Assembly (NCBI GenBank): GCA_947481575.1
Contig: CANKGV010000006.1
Coordinates: forward strand, 1 to 64,000
Reading direction: 5' to 3'
DNA from: Alphaproteobacteria bacterium
Lineage (GTDB): Bacteria; Pseudomonadota; Alphaproteobacteria; UBA2966; CAIVPW01
Length of the DNA: 64,000 bases
In this document: piece by piece, positions 36,417 to 46,294 of the stretch
Layout of the letters: every line of letters begins with the position of its first letter
Position numbering within the stretch: position 1 is the first letter of the stretch
Position numbers and translations under genes: made by a program
The notes under the pieces: generated by a model
Databases searched by the model: none
Told to the model about the DNA's origin: nothing
The model's input: only the letters and a program-made list of their open reading frames with translations

Positions 36417-36776
36417 TCAGCAGGGGTAGGCTTCCATGAACGCGTTGGTCACGGCGATCGACCGGCCGTGGGCTAGGTATTCCGGGTGAGCCAGGGTGTA
36501 GCGCATGTACACGGTGCGCAGATCCAGAACCCCATTGGCCGGCGCGCACAGCGGGGCGACCCCGCCCAGCATGTCGAACATCTCGGTCAGGAACGCGCCA
36601 CACCGCTGCGAGTTGGGTGAATTGGCCGGTTCGCGGCACATGGCCAGCAGATCGGTGCCGGTCTGCATCTGCTGCACTTGGGCGTCAACCACCGGGGCCT
36701 GCGCGGCCGTGAACAGCAGGGCAGCGGCGATCAGCAACCGGAGCGCTGGCGCGCGGTGGCGATGGGGCGGTGTCAT
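36417..36776 (-). CDS. Rap1a/Tai-family-like secreted protein
   Basis: A 119-residue protein with a signal peptide ending in VVDAQ. The mature part fits the Rap1a/Tai pattern: TGTDLLAMC near the start, a second Cys in SQRCGAFLTEMFD, then CAPANGVLDLRTVYMRY, HPEYLAHGRS and the terminal AFMEAYPC. In Serratia such proteins neutralise a type VI effector, but the domain is widespread away from T6SS genes and none is present here. Four conserved cysteines probably form two disulfides. Confidence 0.75.
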   Translation of the reverse strand: MTPPHRHRAPALRLLIAAALLFTAAQAPVVDAQVQQMQTGTDLLAMCREPANSPNSQRCGAFLTEMFDMLGGVAPLCAPANGVLDLRTVYMRYTLAHPEYLAHGRSIAVTNAFMEAYPC

Positions 36777-36864
36777 GGCGGTGATCCTACTTGGCCCGCC
36801 CGCGCCGCGCACCTGGCCCCGCAGGCGCAATAGTGTGGCCGTCGACCAAGTAGCGAAAGAAGAA

Positions 36865-36940
<76 letters not shown>

Positions 36941-37032
36941 CCATGGCGTCCGGCGGCAAAGGTCCGCCGCAGGGGCCGGTAGAAGACGGGGCGTTATAGC
37001 GGCGAAGGGCCCCTGCTGCCAAGCCGGGCGCG

Positions 37033-37536
37033 CTACTTCGCCCGGTAGGCGTCGTAAACCATGCCGAGCGGGGTTACCCGGCCTTCGATGGCAACCCGCT
37101 CTCCGGGCTGCATCTGGCCCAAATCCACGTCGCGGTCGGGCAATACCGCGATGGTGCGGCTGCCGATCCGGACCACCACTTGGCGCTGCGCCGTAATGCC
37201 CTGGGTGGCCCAGGTCTTGAGCTGGGAGTAGTACGGCTCGGCCTTCCACGCATCGGGGCGGTCGCGGTCGACAACGGCGGTGATGCCGGTGGGTTCTTCC
37301 ACCAGGACGATGCGGCATTTGGACGGCAGCCAGTCTTCGGACACGAACTCGGACACGAGGTAGCCGCAGTGGAAGGCGCGGCACGATGGGGGCCGCGTGT
37401 CGTAGCGGTTGCAGCCGCGGGCCGGTGCACAGTGCGGACACCACGTGCCTTGGGGCTTATCGAGTTCGGGAATCCGCAGCAGCTTGCAGCACAGCGTGCA
37501 GGTGCCGCAGGTGCGGCCGGGAACCGGCGACTTCAC
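37033..37536 (-). CDS. YkgJ-family cysteine cluster protein
   Basis: 167 residues. The GTG start at 37536 shares GTGA with the yacG stop, so the two are coupled. The cysteine cluster begins at once: C10, C13, C16 and C17 in [11 protein letters not shown], with further Cys in [11 protein letters not shown] and [11 protein letters not shown]. YkgJ domains are annotated as zinc/iron-chelating. The C-terminal half ([19 protein letters not shown]) is strand-rich. It is only distantly related to the three tandem copies at 47.9-50.5 kb. Confidence 0.82.
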   Translation of the reverse strand: MKSPVPGRTCGTCTLCCKLLRIPELDKPQGTWCPHCAPARGCNRYDTRPPSCRAFHCGYLVSEFVSEDWLPSKCRIVLVEEPTGITAVVDRDRPDAWKAEPYYSQLKTWATQGITAQRQVVVRIGSRTIAVLPDRDVDLGQMQPGERVAIEGRVTPLGMVYDAYRAK

Positions 37537-37796
37537 TGGTCCGAGGAGTCGGCCGGGTCCACCTGCTGCAGCAGCGGGGAATCCGCAGAGGCTTCCGGCG
37601 CGTCCGGTGGCGGGGCTTCTTCGGCGGGAATGGCGTAGCTGCCGTCGAGCCAGCGGCCGAGGTCGAGCTGCTGGCAGCGGCGGCTGCAGAACGGGCGGAA
37701 GCGGTGCAGCGTGGCCTTGCCGCACATCGGGCAGCCCTGGTGTCCGCGCCGCGAAGTGCGGCGCCGGCGCGCCAGCGATTCGGTTGGTTCGGTCAC
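37533..37796 (-). CDS. yacG: DNA gyrase inhibitor YacG
   Basis: About 87 residues from the GTG at 37796. The zinc finger is CPMCGK...[15 protein letters not shown], the YacG signature, followed by DGSYAIP. YacG binds GyrB and blocks gyrase activity in E. coli. The acidic, Pro-rich tail ([15 protein letters not shown]) is longer than in E. coli. An in-frame ATG at 37841 is possible but adds an unconserved leader. It usually follows maf in alphaproteobacteria; here a LysR gene on the other strand lies between. Confidence 0.9.
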   Translation of the reverse strand: MTEPTESLARRRRTSRRGHQGCPMCGKATLHRFRPFCSRRCQQLDLGRWLDGSYAIPAEEAPPPDAPEASADSPLLQQVDPADSSDQ

Positions 37797-37876
37797 GTCT
37801 TGCTCAACTCCTGGCGCCCTTCTAACGTGCCTGCGCGGCAACGTATAGTACTCCGGCGCTGGTGGGGACGCGCACC

Positions 37877-38896
37877 ATGATCACGCTTCATCAGTTGCGG
37901 ATTTTCTGGGCGGTCGCCCACGCCGAGTCGCTGACGCGCGCAAGCAAATTGCTTGGGTTGGCGCAGCCTTCGCTCTCGCAGCAGATCTCCAAGCTGGAAG
38001 AGACGATCGGCACGTTGCTGTTTGACCGCAACCGCAACCAGTTGTCGTTGACCGACGCCGGCAAGTTCCTGTTGCGCAAGTCGGAGATGATCTTGGCCAG
38101 CGTCGACGAGGCGGTGGCGGGGCTGCAGGAATACTCGGAAGGCTCGCGCGGCGTGATCTCGGTCGGCGCGCTGAATTCCATCGCGCGCGTGCTGCTGCCC
38201 AAGGCGCTGCGGCGGCTCAGCACAGTGTTCCCCGGTGTGGAGCTGGACGTGCACGAGGTCTCGCCCGGCGAGGCGATCGAGTTGTTGTATGGCCGCCGCC
38301 TGACGGTGGCGATTGTCGCCAGCGATTCGATCGCCAAGAGCAGCGTTTCGTTCAAACGCATTCCGGTGTTCAACGATCCGTACGTGCTGGCGGTGCCGCG
38401 CGGCTTGGACCTGTCGCAGGTGACCGACCCATGGCACGGGCTCCCCGAAGCCGAGCGCAAGATTCTGAATTCCTGCATCGTGTTCAACTTCGGCACCGCC
38501 CACCAGCGCCGCATGGAAGACTGGTACCAGCAGGCACTGCCGAACCATCACGTGGTGAGCCAGAGCCGCACCTATGAGGTTGCGCTCTCGCTGGTGCAGG
38601 AAGGCATCGGCGTTGCGGTGGTACCGGCACTGACCGCGCGCGTCAGCATGGATTCGCAGTTCACGGTGGACCTGTACCGCGTGAACCTGCCGGAGCGGCG
38701 GATCGTCGGCTTGGTGCCGAGCCAATACGCGCGGGTGGAACCCTACGCCACGTTCTTGGCTGCGTTGGAACAAGCCGGCGCGGAAGCCGTGCCGCCCGAG
38801 ATTCTGCCGATGCCGCCGTTCGTCGCCAACATGCGGCCGACAGCAACCACATCGCCCGAACGCGACATGGAAGCGGCGGACGAATCGGGCGCCTGA
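37877..38896 (+). CDS. LysR-type transcriptional regulator
   Basis: About 339 residues from the ATG at 37877 (an in-frame GTG at 37862 precedes it). The winged HTH at 4-65 is typical: [20 protein letters not shown], then [13 protein letters not shown] and [16 protein letters not shown]. The effector-binding domain follows. The Pro-rich tail after about 310 is extra. No target is evident; it sits inside the maf-yacG cluster and is divergent from yacG. Confidence 0.9.
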   Translation: MITLHQLRIFWAVAHAESLTRASKLLGLAQPSLSQQISKLEETIGTLLFDRNRNQLSLTDAGKFLLRKSEMILASVDEAVAGLQEYSEGSRGVISVGALNSIARVLLPKALRRLSTVFPGVELDVHEVSPGEAIELLYGRRLTVAIVASDSIAKSSVSFKRIPVFNDPYVLAVPRGLDLSQVTDPWHGLPEAERKILNSCIVFNFGTAHQRRMEDWYQQALPNHHVVSQSRTYEVALSLVQEGIGVAVVPALTARVSMDSQFTVDLYRVNLPERRIVGLVPSQYARVEPYATFLAALEQAGAEAVPPEILPMPPFVANMRPTATTSPERDMEAADESGA

Positions 38897-38919
38897 GCGC
38901 GCTCAGGTAGCACAAGGGG

Positions 38920-39507
38920 TCAGAGGCGGAAGCCAGACCCGCGCAGAAGCGCCGCCGTCTCGAACAACGGCAGGCCGACGACGTTGGAATACGAGCCGAC
39001 AATCTGCCGCACGTGGGCGGCGAACCGCCCTTGGATGGCGTAGCCGCCGGCCTTGCCGCGCCACTCGCCGGAGGCGAGATAGGCCGCCATATTAGTTTGG
39101 TCGAGGCGCCGGACAACCACCGCGGTTTGCACCAGCCGCTCACGCACCGTGCCGCCGGGCGCGCACAGCACCACCGCGGTGTAGACCCGGTGGCGCCGGC
39201 CAGAGAGCAAGGTGAGGAAGCCGCGGGCGTCGTCCTCGGTTTCCGCCTTGCCCAACAGGCGGCGGCCGCACGCGACCACGGTATCGGCGCTCAACACAAA
39301 ATCGGCGGGGAAGCGCGGCGCAATCGCCTGCGCCTTGGCATGGGCTAGGCGGACCGCGGTCTTGGCAGGCAATTCGCGGCGCAGCGGCGCCTCATCGACG
39401 TCGGGGTGTTCCACCAGGGCCGGCTCGATGGCGATTTGGCGCAATAAATCCAATCGCCGCGGCGAGGCCGAAGCGAGGATCAGGCGCCCGGAAGGGACCG
39501 GGCCCAT
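38920..39507 (-). CDS. maf: Maf-family nucleoside triphosphate pyrophosphatase
   Basis: 195 residues. LILASASPRRLDLLRQ is the Maf signature loop, VLSADTVVACG the metal-binding segment, and GKAGGYAIQGRFAAHV the substrate-pocket loop. Maf proteins hydrolyse non-canonical or pyrimidine NTPs and can affect septation. The start is the ATG at 39507, 9 bp after the infA stop, in the usual infA-maf pairing. Confidence 0.94.
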   Translation of the reverse strand: MGPVPSGRLILASASPRRLDLLRQIAIEPALVEHPDVDEAPLRRELPAKTAVRLAHAKAQAIAPRFPADFVLSADTVVACGRRLLGKAETEDDARGFLTLLSGRRHRVYTAVVLCAPGGTVRERLVQTAVVVRRLDQTNMAAYLASGEWRGKAGGYAIQGRFAAHVRQIVGSYSNVVGLPLFETAALLRGSGFRL

Positions 39508-39515
39508 CGGCAGCC

Positions 39516-39734
39516 TTATTTGTAGCGGAACGTGATGCGGCCCTTGGTAAGGTCGTACGGAGTCATCTCCACCAGGACCTTGTCGCCGGCCAGCACACGA
39601 ATGCGGTGCTTGCGCATCTTGCCGGCCGTGTGGGCCAGCACTTCGTGGTCGTTCTCGAGTTTCACCCGGAACATCGCGTTAGGCAGCAGCTCAAGTACCG
39701 TGCCCGGAAACTCAAGCAATTCCTCTTTCGGCAT
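39516..39734 (-). CDS. infA: Translation initiation factor IF-1
   Basis: 72 residues, a single S1-like OB fold: [19 protein letters not shown], then [20 protein letters not shown] and the terminal KGRITFRYK. It blocks the ribosomal A site during initiation. It is followed by maf. Confidence 0.98.
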   Translation of the reverse strand: MPKEELLEFPGTVLELLPNAMFRVKLENDHEVLAHTAGKMRKHRIRVLAGDKVLVEMTPYDLTKGRITFRYK

Positions 39735-39817
39735 TCACTCTCCTCTGCGCACGGCCGCAAAATCCCACGACTTCACCCGCTGCGCCGCGTGTATAGAGGG
39801 CCGGGCCCCCTGCGAAA

Positions 39818-40285
39818 TCAAGGTGATTCCGGAGTCGCGCCGGAACCGGCGGGCGCGGCCAGCGGAAAAGCCTCGTCAATGCGCCGGACCAGCGAATCCC
39901 GGACTTCGCGATAGGCGGCCAGGATCGTGTCGCGGTTGCCGCGCACCGCCGTGGCATCGAGGGTGTGCCAAAACCACAGATCACACGCCATGGTCCGGGT
40001 CATCTCGACCGCCGAGTGCTGGGCGGCGGGCGACAGCGAGATGATCACGTCAAAGGAAGAATCCAACAGCTCGTCGAACCTCTTTGGCTCGTGCCCCGTA
40101 ATGTCCAACCCGATCTCGCCCATCACGGAAACGGCGAAGGGGTCCAGTTCGCCCGCGCGCACGCCGACCGAATCGACGAACAGCCGGGTGCCCATGCGGG
40201 CCCGCAGAATTGCCGCCGCCATCGGCGAGCGCAGGCTGTTGCGGTCGCACGCGAACAAGACGCTGGTGGGCCGGCGGGCGGTCAT
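39818..40285 (-). CDS. Low-molecular-weight phosphotyrosine phosphatase family protein
   Basis: About 155 residues. The P-loop is FACDRNSLRSPMA, where C-x5-R matches the LMW-PTP/ArsC catalytic loop with an unusual Asp after the Cys. DVIISLSPAAQHS follows as in arsenate reductase/LMW-PTP relatives. Its ATG at 40285 overlaps the UPF0262 stop (ATGA). This pair between hisD and infA is a fixed alphaproteobacterial arrangement; the substrate is unknown. Confidence 0.88.
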   Translation of the reverse strand: MTARRPTSVLFACDRNSLRSPMAAAILRARMGTRLFVDSVGVRAGELDPFAVSVMGEIGLDITGHEPKRFDELLDSSFDVIISLSPAAQHSAVEMTRTMACDLWFWHTLDATAVRGNRDTILAAYREVRDSLVRRIDEAFPLAAPAGSGATPESP

Positions 40286-40755
40286 GCGCGGATCTGCAAA
40301 ACGCACAGCAGCGTGAACAGGCGCCGCGCCGTGTCGAAGTCGATATCGACCTGATCGGCCAGCCGCTCGCGCAGTAGCTCGGCCGCTTCGTTGTGCAGGC
40401 CACGGCGGCCCATGTCGATCGCCTCAATGCGCGAAGTGCTGCCGGTGCGGATTGCGTCGAAGTAGCTGTCGCAGATCACAAAGTAGTCCTTCACGATCCG
40501 GCGGAACGCAGCCAGTCCGATGACGATGCGATCCAGCGGCTGGTCCGCTTCGTCGCGGACATCGATCAGCAGGCGGCCGTCATCCAGGCCCAGGTGCAGG
40601 CGGAACGGACCGGGGTGACCGCTGACGGGCGCGAAGTGATTGCTTTGCAGCAGGTCGTAGATCGCGACCTTACGTTCCTGTTCGATATCCGAGGTACGCC
40701 GGACGACGGTGCGCTCGTCCAGCGTGAGGGAAACGACGCGTTGCGTTTCCACCAC
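40282..40755 (-). CDS. UPF0262 family protein
   Basis: 157 residues with a GTG start, 6 bp after the hisD stop. The pattern ERKVAIYDLLQSNHF, FRLHLGLDDGRLLIDVRD and VKDYFVICDSYFDAI is typical of UPF0262, found almost only in alphaproteobacteria between hisD and a phosphatase gene. Function unknown. Confidence 0.92.
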   Translation of the reverse strand: MVETQRVVSLTLDERTVVRRTSDIEQERKVAIYDLLQSNHFAPVSGHPGPFRLHLGLDDGRLLIDVRDEADQPLDRIVIGLAAFRRIVKDYFVICDSYFDAIRTGSTSRIEAIDMGRRGLHNEAAELLRERLADQVDIDFDTARRLFTLLCVLQIRA

Positions 40756-40761
40756 GGCGCA

Positions 40762-42066
40762 TCAGCCGCGCAGCGGCTTCCCGAGTCGCAGACGCACCGA
40801 TAGCGCGTGCGCCCCGAGCCCTTCGGCGTCGGCCAAGGTCGCGGCATCGGCACCGATCGCACGCACGCTGTCCGGGCTGCAGCCGATCAACGACGTGCGC
40901 TTCAGGAAATCCAGCACCGAGAGGCCCGACGAGAACCGCGCACTGCGCGCCGTGGGCAGCACGTGGCTGGGTCCCGCGACATAGTCGCCGATGGCTTCGG
41001 GCGTGTGGCGGCCGAGGAAGATGGCGCCGGCGTTGCGTACGCGTGCGGCCACCACCTCCGGGTCGGCGACCGCGAGTTCGACATGTTCCGCCGCCACGCG
41101 ATCGATCACGGCCAGTGCCTGTTCGCGATCCTTCACGACAATCACTGCGCCGAAATCGCGCCAGCTCGCGCCCGCGATATCCTTGCGCGCAAGGGTAGCG
41201 AGGGTGCGGTCGACGGCGGCCTCGACGCGGGCGGCAAACGCTTCGTCTTCGGTCACCAGGATCGACTGCGCCGTTTCGTCGTGTTCGGCCTGCGACAACA
41301 GGTCGGCGGCGATCCAATCCGGGTCATTGCTGCCATCGGCGTACACCAGGACTTCCGATGGGCCAGCGATCATGTCGATGCCGACCGTGCCGAACACGCG
41401 GCGCTTGGCAGCGGCGACGTAAGCGTTGCCCGGGCCGACGATCTTGTCGACCGCAGCGATCGACTTGGTGCCAAATGCCAGCGCACCGACCGCTTGTGCT
41501 CCGCCCACGCGGTAGACCTCGGTGATCCCTGCCGTACGCGCTGCCGCGAGCACCAGCGGATTGAGTACTCCGCCCGGCGATGGCACCACCATCGCCATTC
41601 GCTCCACCCCGGCAACCCGCGCCGGAATCGCGTTCATCAGCACGGAGGACGGATAGGCCGCCTTGCCGCCCGGCACATACAGGCCCACGGCGGCGATAGC
41701 GGTCCACCGGAAGCCGAGCACCACACCACTGGCGTCGGTATAGCGCTGGTCGGTCGGAATCTGGCGGCGGTGGTAGTCCTCGATGCGACGCGCGGCGGCG
41801 GCCAACGCGTTACGCTCCGCGGCGCTTACTTGGGCGACGGCCGCATCGATCTCGGTGGCGGAGACCCGCACAGTCGCAGCGGTGAGGCTGAGGCCATCGA
41901 ACTTGTGCGTGTACTCGAATACGGCGTCGTCACCGCGGCGGCGCACGTCGTCCAGAATTGCCGCAACAGCCCCGTCAACATCGGCGGCGGCCTCGCGCTT
42001 GCGCTCCAGCAGGCCGAGAAACCGGGCTTCGAAGTCCGGGCGGCGTGCGTCGATCCGCTCAGCCAT
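40762..42066 (-). CDS. hisD: Histidinol dehydrogenase
   Basis: 434 residues from the ATG at 42066, overlapping hisG by 8 bp. Performs the last two oxidation steps of histidine synthesis with zinc and [52 protein letters not shown] (zinc ligands Gln/His) and EHVELAV are clear. Confidence 0.97.
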   Translation of the reverse strand: MAERIDARRPDFEARFLGLLERKREAAADVDGAVAAILDDVRRRGDDAVFEYTHKFDGLSLTAATVRVSATEIDAAVAQVSAAERNALAAAARRIEDYHRRQIPTDQRYTDASGVVLGFRWTAIAAVGLYVPGGKAAYPSSVLMNAIPARVAGVERMAMVVPSPGGVLNPLVLAAARTAGITEVYRVGGAQAVGALAFGTKSIAAVDKIVGPGNAYVAAAKRRVFGTVGIDMIAGPSEVLVYADGSNDPDWIAADLLSQAEHDETAQSILVTEDEAFAARVEAAVDRTLATLARKDIAGASWRDFGAVIVVKDREQALAVIDRVAAEHVELAVADPEVVAARVRNAGAIFLGRHTPEAIGDYVAGPSHVLPTARSARFSSGLSVLDFLKRTSLIGCSPDSVRAIGADAATLADAEGLGAHALSVRLRLGKPLRG

Positions 42067-42727
42067 GGATGGCCGCGCGGAAGCTTTCGATGAGCGCGCG
42101 CATCTCATCGGGGCGGGTTTTGAGCGCGGCGCGGTTCACGGCCAGCCGCGAACTCACCTCGGCGATGCGCTCGACCTCGACCAGTCCATTGGCGCGCAGG
42201 GTCGAGCCGGTCGAAACCAGATCGACGATGCGGCGGCACAGTCCCAGGTTGGGGGCGAGTTCCATGGCACCCGACAGGTTAATGCACTCGGCCTGCACTC
42301 CACGCGCGGCGAAATGGCGTTTGGTGATGTTGGGGTACTTGGTGGCGACGCGCACGTGGCTCCAGCGGGTGGGGTCGTCGGTCGCCACCATTTCACCGGG
42401 CTCGGCTACCGCCATATGGCACCGGCCGATGCCCAAATCGAGCGGCGCATAGATTTCAGGGTACTCGAACTCCATCAGCACATCGCTGCCGGCCACGCCG
42501 ATCTGCGCCGCGCCGAACGCGACGTAGGTGGCGACGTCGAACGAGCGCACACGGATGACATTGAGGCCCGGCCGGTTGGTGCCGAAGATCAGCCGGCGCG
42601 AATTGGAGTCGTTGAACTCCGCCTCGGGCTCGATACCGGCCCGCTTCAGGACCGGCAGCACTTCGGTGAGGATGCGCCCACGCGGGAGCGCCAGGACCAC
42701 TGTCCCGTTGCCGTTGGTGCTCGCCAT
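42059..42727 (-). CDS. hisG: ATP phosphoribosyltransferase, short form
   Basis: 222 residues, so the short HisG_S type without the C-terminal regulatory domain; this form works as an octamer with HisZ, which is not in the window. [33 protein letters not shown] and [15 protein letters not shown] are characteristic. First committed step of histidine synthesis. Confidence 0.95.
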   Translation of the reverse strand: MASTNGNGTVVLALPRGRILTEVLPVLKRAGIEPEAEFNDSNSRRLIFGTNRPGLNVIRVRSFDVATYVAFGAAQIGVAGSDVLMEFEYPEIYAPLDLGIGRCHMAVAEPGEMVATDDPTRWSHVRVATKYPNITKRHFAARGVQAECINLSGAMELAPNLGLCRRIVDLVSTGSTLRANGLVEVERIAEVSSRLAVNRAALKTRPDEMRALIESFRAAIHG

Positions 42728-42742
42728 GGCCGCCGTGCCGTC

Positions 42743-43228
42743 CTAGTTGTCGCTGTCGCCGTGGGTGGGGCGGCGCAACGCCTGCCATGACCGCCCGAGG
42801 TCGCTGAGGTAGCAGTCGATGCACTCGACCTCAAGCCGGATCGCGGCGCCGCCGGCAAATTCCAGAACGATGGTGGCCGCGCCTTCGACCCCCGGTTCGC
42901 TGCGCATCGCCAGCAGCTCGATCGGGGTGTCGGTGTCCTCCGGCAGCCCCTTGGCTTGAACGTTGAGCACACCTTCGAAATGAACGCCGGTGCGGATACG
43001 GGCGCCCTCCGTGCCATGGGGCACAACCCCGGTGCGCTGCGGGGCCGCCCCGGCCGAATCGGGCGACGCGCCTTCCCAGCGATAGCGGTTGAAAACCGCG
43101 GCGAAGCGCCGCTGCGGTCTTTGATAGGAAATCGCCGACCGGCGCGTGATCGCATCCTGCAAGCAGGCGGAGATCACGGTCAGATCCTGCGCGTCCTCCG
43201 CGCTGAGCTTCAGAGGCTTTCCGGTCAT
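42743..43228 (-). CDS. DUF2948 family protein
   Basis: 161 residues from the ATG at 43228. LSAEDAQDLTVISACLQDA near the start and RRFAAVFNRYRWE are recognisable as DUF2948, an alphaproteobacterial family fixed between murA and hisG. A strand-rich C-terminal half ends with IDCYLSDLGRSW. Function unknown. Confidence 0.9.
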   Translation of the reverse strand: MTGKPLKLSAEDAQDLTVISACLQDAITRRSAISYQRPQRRFAAVFNRYRWEGASPDSAGAAPQRTGVVPHGTEGARIRTGVHFEGVLNVQAKGLPEDTDTPIELLAMRSEPGVEGAATIVLEFAGGAAIRLEVECIDCYLSDLGRSWQALRRPTHGDSDN

Positions 43229-43301
43229 CGGCAAATCTGCCCCGGGATGGGTTCGCTGTGAGGCGCGAGGGTAATCCACCAGCGCCCGTTCCCCAAACGC
43301 G

Positions 43302-44585
43302 CTACCCGGCCAGCCGTTCGATGTCGGCGCCGCACGCCGAGAGTTTCTCGACCAGGCGCTCGTAGCCGCGGTCGAGGTGGTAAACGCGGTTCACCACGGT
43401 TTCGCCGTTTGCCACGAGTGCGGCGATCACCAGCGACACCGACGCCCGCAGGTCCGTGGCCATGACCGGCGCGCCCTTCAGGGCCGTAACACCGCGCACG
43501 ACCGCGGTGTTGCCCTTCACGGTGATGTTGGCGCCCATGCGGGCCAATTCGGGCACGTGCATGAAACGGTTCTCGAAGATCGTCTCGGTGATCACCGACG
43601 AGCCGTCGGCCACCGTCATAAGCGCCATCATTTGCGCCTGCATGTCGGTCGGGAACGCCGGGAACGGCGCGGTGGTGATGTCCACGGCCTTGGGCCGGCC
43701 ATTGCCCCAGATCCAGACGTTGCCGGATTCGGCTCGAACCTCTACGCCGGCGCTACGCAGCGAGTCGATCACGGCGCCAAGGAGCTCGATGCTGACGCCT
43801 TCCAGCTCCAACTGGCCTCCGGTGATGGCACCGGCGACCGCGTATGTCCCAGCTTCGATGCGGTCGGCGACGACGCGATGGGTTGCTCCGTGCAGCTCGG
43901 CGGCGCCCTGGATGACGATCCGGCTCGTGCCGGCACCAAAAACGCTCGCCCCCATCGCCTGCAGCAGCTTGGCGAGGTCGATGATTTCCGGCTCGAGCGC
44001 GGCGTTTTCCAGCACCGTTTCGCCCTGGGCAAGCGCGGCGGCCATCATCAGATGTTCGGTGGCGCCGACCGAGACCGAAGGGAAGCGCACTACCGCGCCG
44101 TGCAGCCCGTGCGGCGCGGCAGCTTCCACATAGCCGTCGGCGATCTCCAACTCAGCGCCCATCGCTTGCAGTCCGACGAGGTGCAGGTTGATCGGCCGGG
44201 TACCGATCGCGCAGCCGCCCGGCAGCGACACCCGCGCCTTGCCGAAGCGCGCCAGCAGGGGCCCAAGGACCAGCACCGATGCGCGCATGCGGCGCACCAA
44301 CTCGTAGTCGGCGGTCGTGTTCGTGATGGTGTGTGCGCTGAGCGCCAGGGTGCGGCAGCCGTTGCGGGCCGGAGCGCCGGTGACGTCGGCGAATTCGACA
44401 CCGTGCGCGGACAAGATGTCGCGCATGGTCTTGATATCGACCAGGGTCGCCGGCACGTTGGAAAGGGTGACCGTACCGGCAGTCAGCAGGCTCGCGGCCA
44501 TGAGCGGCAGTGCCGCATTCTTGGCGCCGCCGATCGGAACGCTGCCCTGGAGCGGCTTGCCGCCCCGGATGCGAAGTCTGTCCAT
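43302..44585 (-). CDS. murA: UDP-N-acetylglucosamine 1-carboxyvinyltransferase
   Basis: 427 residues. First step of peptidoglycan precursor synthesis. The catalytic, fosfomycin-reactive Cys is C125 in [15 protein letters not shown], so the enzyme should be fosfomycin-sensitive unless exported. [14 protein letters not shown] at the start and [12 protein letters not shown] are typical. It heads the murA-DUF2948-hisG-hisD set; tRNA-Thr is just upstream. A long antisense frame over it is not a gene. Confidence 0.97.
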   Translation of the reverse strand: MDRLRIRGGKPLQGSVPIGGAKNAALPLMAASLLTAGTVTLSNVPATLVDIKTMRDILSAHGVEFADVTGAPARNGCRTLALSAHTITNTTADYELVRRMRASVLVLGPLLARFGKARVSLPGGCAIGTRPINLHLVGLQAMGAELEIADGYVEAAAPHGLHGAVVRFPSVSVGATEHLMMAAALAQGETVLENAALEPEIIDLAKLLQAMGASVFGAGTSRIVIQGAAELHGATHRVVADRIEAGTYAVAGAITGGQLELEGVSIELLGAVIDSLRSAGVEVRAESGNVWIWGNGRPKAVDITTAPFPAFPTDMQAQMMALMTVADGSSVITETIFENRFMHVPELARMGANITVKGNTAVVRGVTALKGAPVMATDLRASVSLVIAALVANGETVVNRVYHLDRGYERLVEKLSACGADIERLAG

Positions 44586-44630
44586 CGGGGTCCCGAGCGG
44601 TTGTTATTGCGAGGATTTGTGCCGGGAAAC

Positions 44631-44705
44631 TGGTGCCCACAGATGGAATCGAACCATCGACCTCTCGCTTACCAAGCGAGTGCTCTACCTCTGAGCTATG
44701 TGGGC
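44631..44705 (-). tRNA. tRNA-Thr (GGT)
   Basis: The minus strand folds as a 75-nt cloverleaf with acceptor GCCCACA/TGTGGGC, D-arm GCTC...GAGC, anticodon stem CTCGC/GCGAG with TTGGTAA (anticodon GGT), T-arm GATGG-TTCGATT-CCATC and an encoded CCA. Confidence 0.97.
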
Positions 44706-44771
44706 GCGGGGCGGACGTTGCCAAAAAGGGTCTGCCCGCGCAAGTTCGTTGACGGAGATTGCTGCAGAAAC

Positions 44772-44954
44772 ATGGTTGCCGGCCCGCACGACCACCCGCC
44801 CGCGGCGGGGAATTCCCCGACCCAATCCCGTGCCGAGCGGGAACGGCGGCGGGCTGCCGCGCTACGGGACAACTTACGCAAGCGCAAGGACCAGGCGCGC
44901 GGGCGCACGCAAGGCGATGCGACCCCGACCCCGCCGCCCAAGGAGACTCCGTGA
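44772..44954 (+). CDS. Small basic hypothetical protein upstream of murA
   Basis: 60 residues. After a short Pro-rich start it has a highly charged helix, RERRRAAALRDNLRKRKDQA, and a Pro/Thr tail. Small proteins with this RRxAALRxNLxxRKxQAR pattern occur beside murA in many alphaproteobacteria, so I take it as real, although the ribosome site (GGAG) is farther than ideal from the ATG. Function unknown. The 130 bp after it hold nothing I can assign. Confidence 0.65.
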   Translation: MVAGPHDHPPAAGNSPTQSRAERERRRAAALRDNLRKRKDQARGRTQGDATPTPPPKETP

Positions 44955-45083
44955 CCGGCGGTTTGGGTGGCGCAGCACGCGAGCAGTTCATCATGACGAT
45001 GGTCACCCGCAGCACGGGTCCGCTATCCACGGCAGGCGGCCACGACCGGCGGTTTCCGGCCCGGTTTGCGGGGTGGTGGCTTG

Positions 45084-46178
45084 ATGTTGGTTTGGCCATC
45101 GCTCATACTAGAATTTGTGCCTAATACCGCGCCGGCCCAGACCAGTAGTGATTCCGAGGGGATTCGCGAGCTTACGCTGCGCGGCATCACCCGGGCCGCT
45201 CCCGCGATTCTTTTGGTCACCCTGGCCCTGTCTGCGTGTTCGATGACTGAACGTTTCAGCGGGCTGATGGGCCGCCCCACGACCGCAGTCGCCCCGATGC
45301 CCCCGCCGCCTACCGTGGTGGCGCAACCAGGGGCCGCAAATCCGGCCGCAGCCGGAACCGTTCCCGACATGGCCCTTCCGGCGCCGCGGCCTGCCGCCAC
45401 ACCCCCGGCCGCGCAGGTGGCCCAAGCGGCGCCAGCCGCGATCACCCCGCCGGCCCCACAAGCGGCCCCGGCCCGGCCGGCACCCGCCGCCCTGGTTGTG
45501 ACCGGACCAGCGCCGGTGAATGATGTCCTGGTGCGGGAGGCACAACTCGACAATACCGAACTCGGCCGCATCCGCAGGCTGGAGGCCGGATTGGCGCAGA
45601 TGCAGCAGCAATTCGACACGCTGAAGCCGACCATCGAGCGCTTGGTGGCGATCGAGGGCGACCTCAACGAACTGGTGTCGCAGTTGTTCAAACTGGCCGA
45701 TCAGCCTTCTGCCTCGCCCGCGCCACCGGCGGCAGCGGCCCGCGCCGTAACCACAGCCCCCGCCCCGGCCGGTGGTGCCCCGCTCTCGATCTTGCCGCCC
45801 GGCGCCCAGCGGCCGCCGGCACAGGTGGCGGCAGCGACTCAACCTGCTGCAGCGACGCCCCCCGCTCCCGTAGCCGCGGCGGCCGCTGCGCTGGCCACAC
45901 CGGCCGCGGGGAACTCGTTCGCGTTACACTTGGCGTCCTACCGGCAAATCGCGACGGCGCAGGCGGGCTGGCAAGAACTGCTCAAGGCTATGCCGACCGC
46001 CCTTTCCGGTCTGAAACCCAACACGTCGGTGTTCGAGAACGGCGCGGCGGGCAAGTACTACCGCCTGGAAGCTGGGCCGATCGCGAGCCGGACCGACGCC
46101 GACAACCGCTGCAAGACCATCAAGGCGACGGGGCAGTTTTGCACGGTCGTGTCCTTCGCCGGCGCCACCCCGTTCTAG
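45084..46178 (+). CDS. SPOR-domain lipoprotein
   Basis: About 364 residues. A lipobox (TLALSAC) follows a hydrophobic stretch, so it is lipid-anchored. A long Pro/Ala-rich linker spans roughly 70-160 and 220-285, a coiled-coil segment (LGRIRRLEAGLAQMQQQFDTLK) lies between, and the last 75 residues (SFALHLASYRQIATAQAGW, then KYYRLEAGPIASRTDADNRC) are a SPOR domain, which binds denuded peptidoglycan at division sites. The start is uncertain: TTG 45066, ATG 45084 and GTG 45117 are in frame. Confidence 0.82.
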   Translation: MLVWPSLILEFVPNTAPAQTSSDSEGIRELTLRGITRAAPAILLVTLALSACSMTERFSGLMGRPTTAVAPMPPPPTVVAQPGAANPAAAGTVPDMALPAPRPAATPPAAQVAQAAPAAITPPAPQAAPARPAPAALVVTGPAPVNDVLVREAQLDNTELGRIRRLEAGLAQMQQQFDTLKPTIERLVAIEGDLNELVSQLFKLADQPSASPAPPAAAARAVTTAPAPAGGAPLSILPPGAQRPPAQVAAATQPAAATPPAPVAAAAAALATPAAGNSFALHLASYRQIATAQAGWQELLKAMPTALSGLKPNTSVFENGAAGKYYRLEAGPIASRTDADNRCKTIKATGQFCTVVSFAGATPF

Positions 46179-46294
46179 CTGCGCGCGAGCGGGCGCCGTC
46201 CGCTTGCGCCGAGGTTGTGATCCCCGCGATTGCCAACCCACGGTGGGCGCGCAAGGATTCCCCCAATTGAACGCGCGGAACAGGAAGCGCCGCC

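Noticed and set aside
37180-37640. Plus-strand frame opposite the YkgJ/yacG pair
   Set aside because: No family resemblance; both minus-strand genes carry clear zinc-finger cysteines and a GTGA coupling.
43377-44771. Long plus-strand frame opposite murA and through tRNA-Thr
   Set aside because: Antisense of murA and runs through a tRNA gene; only the last 60 codons from the ATG at 44772 look like a real gene.
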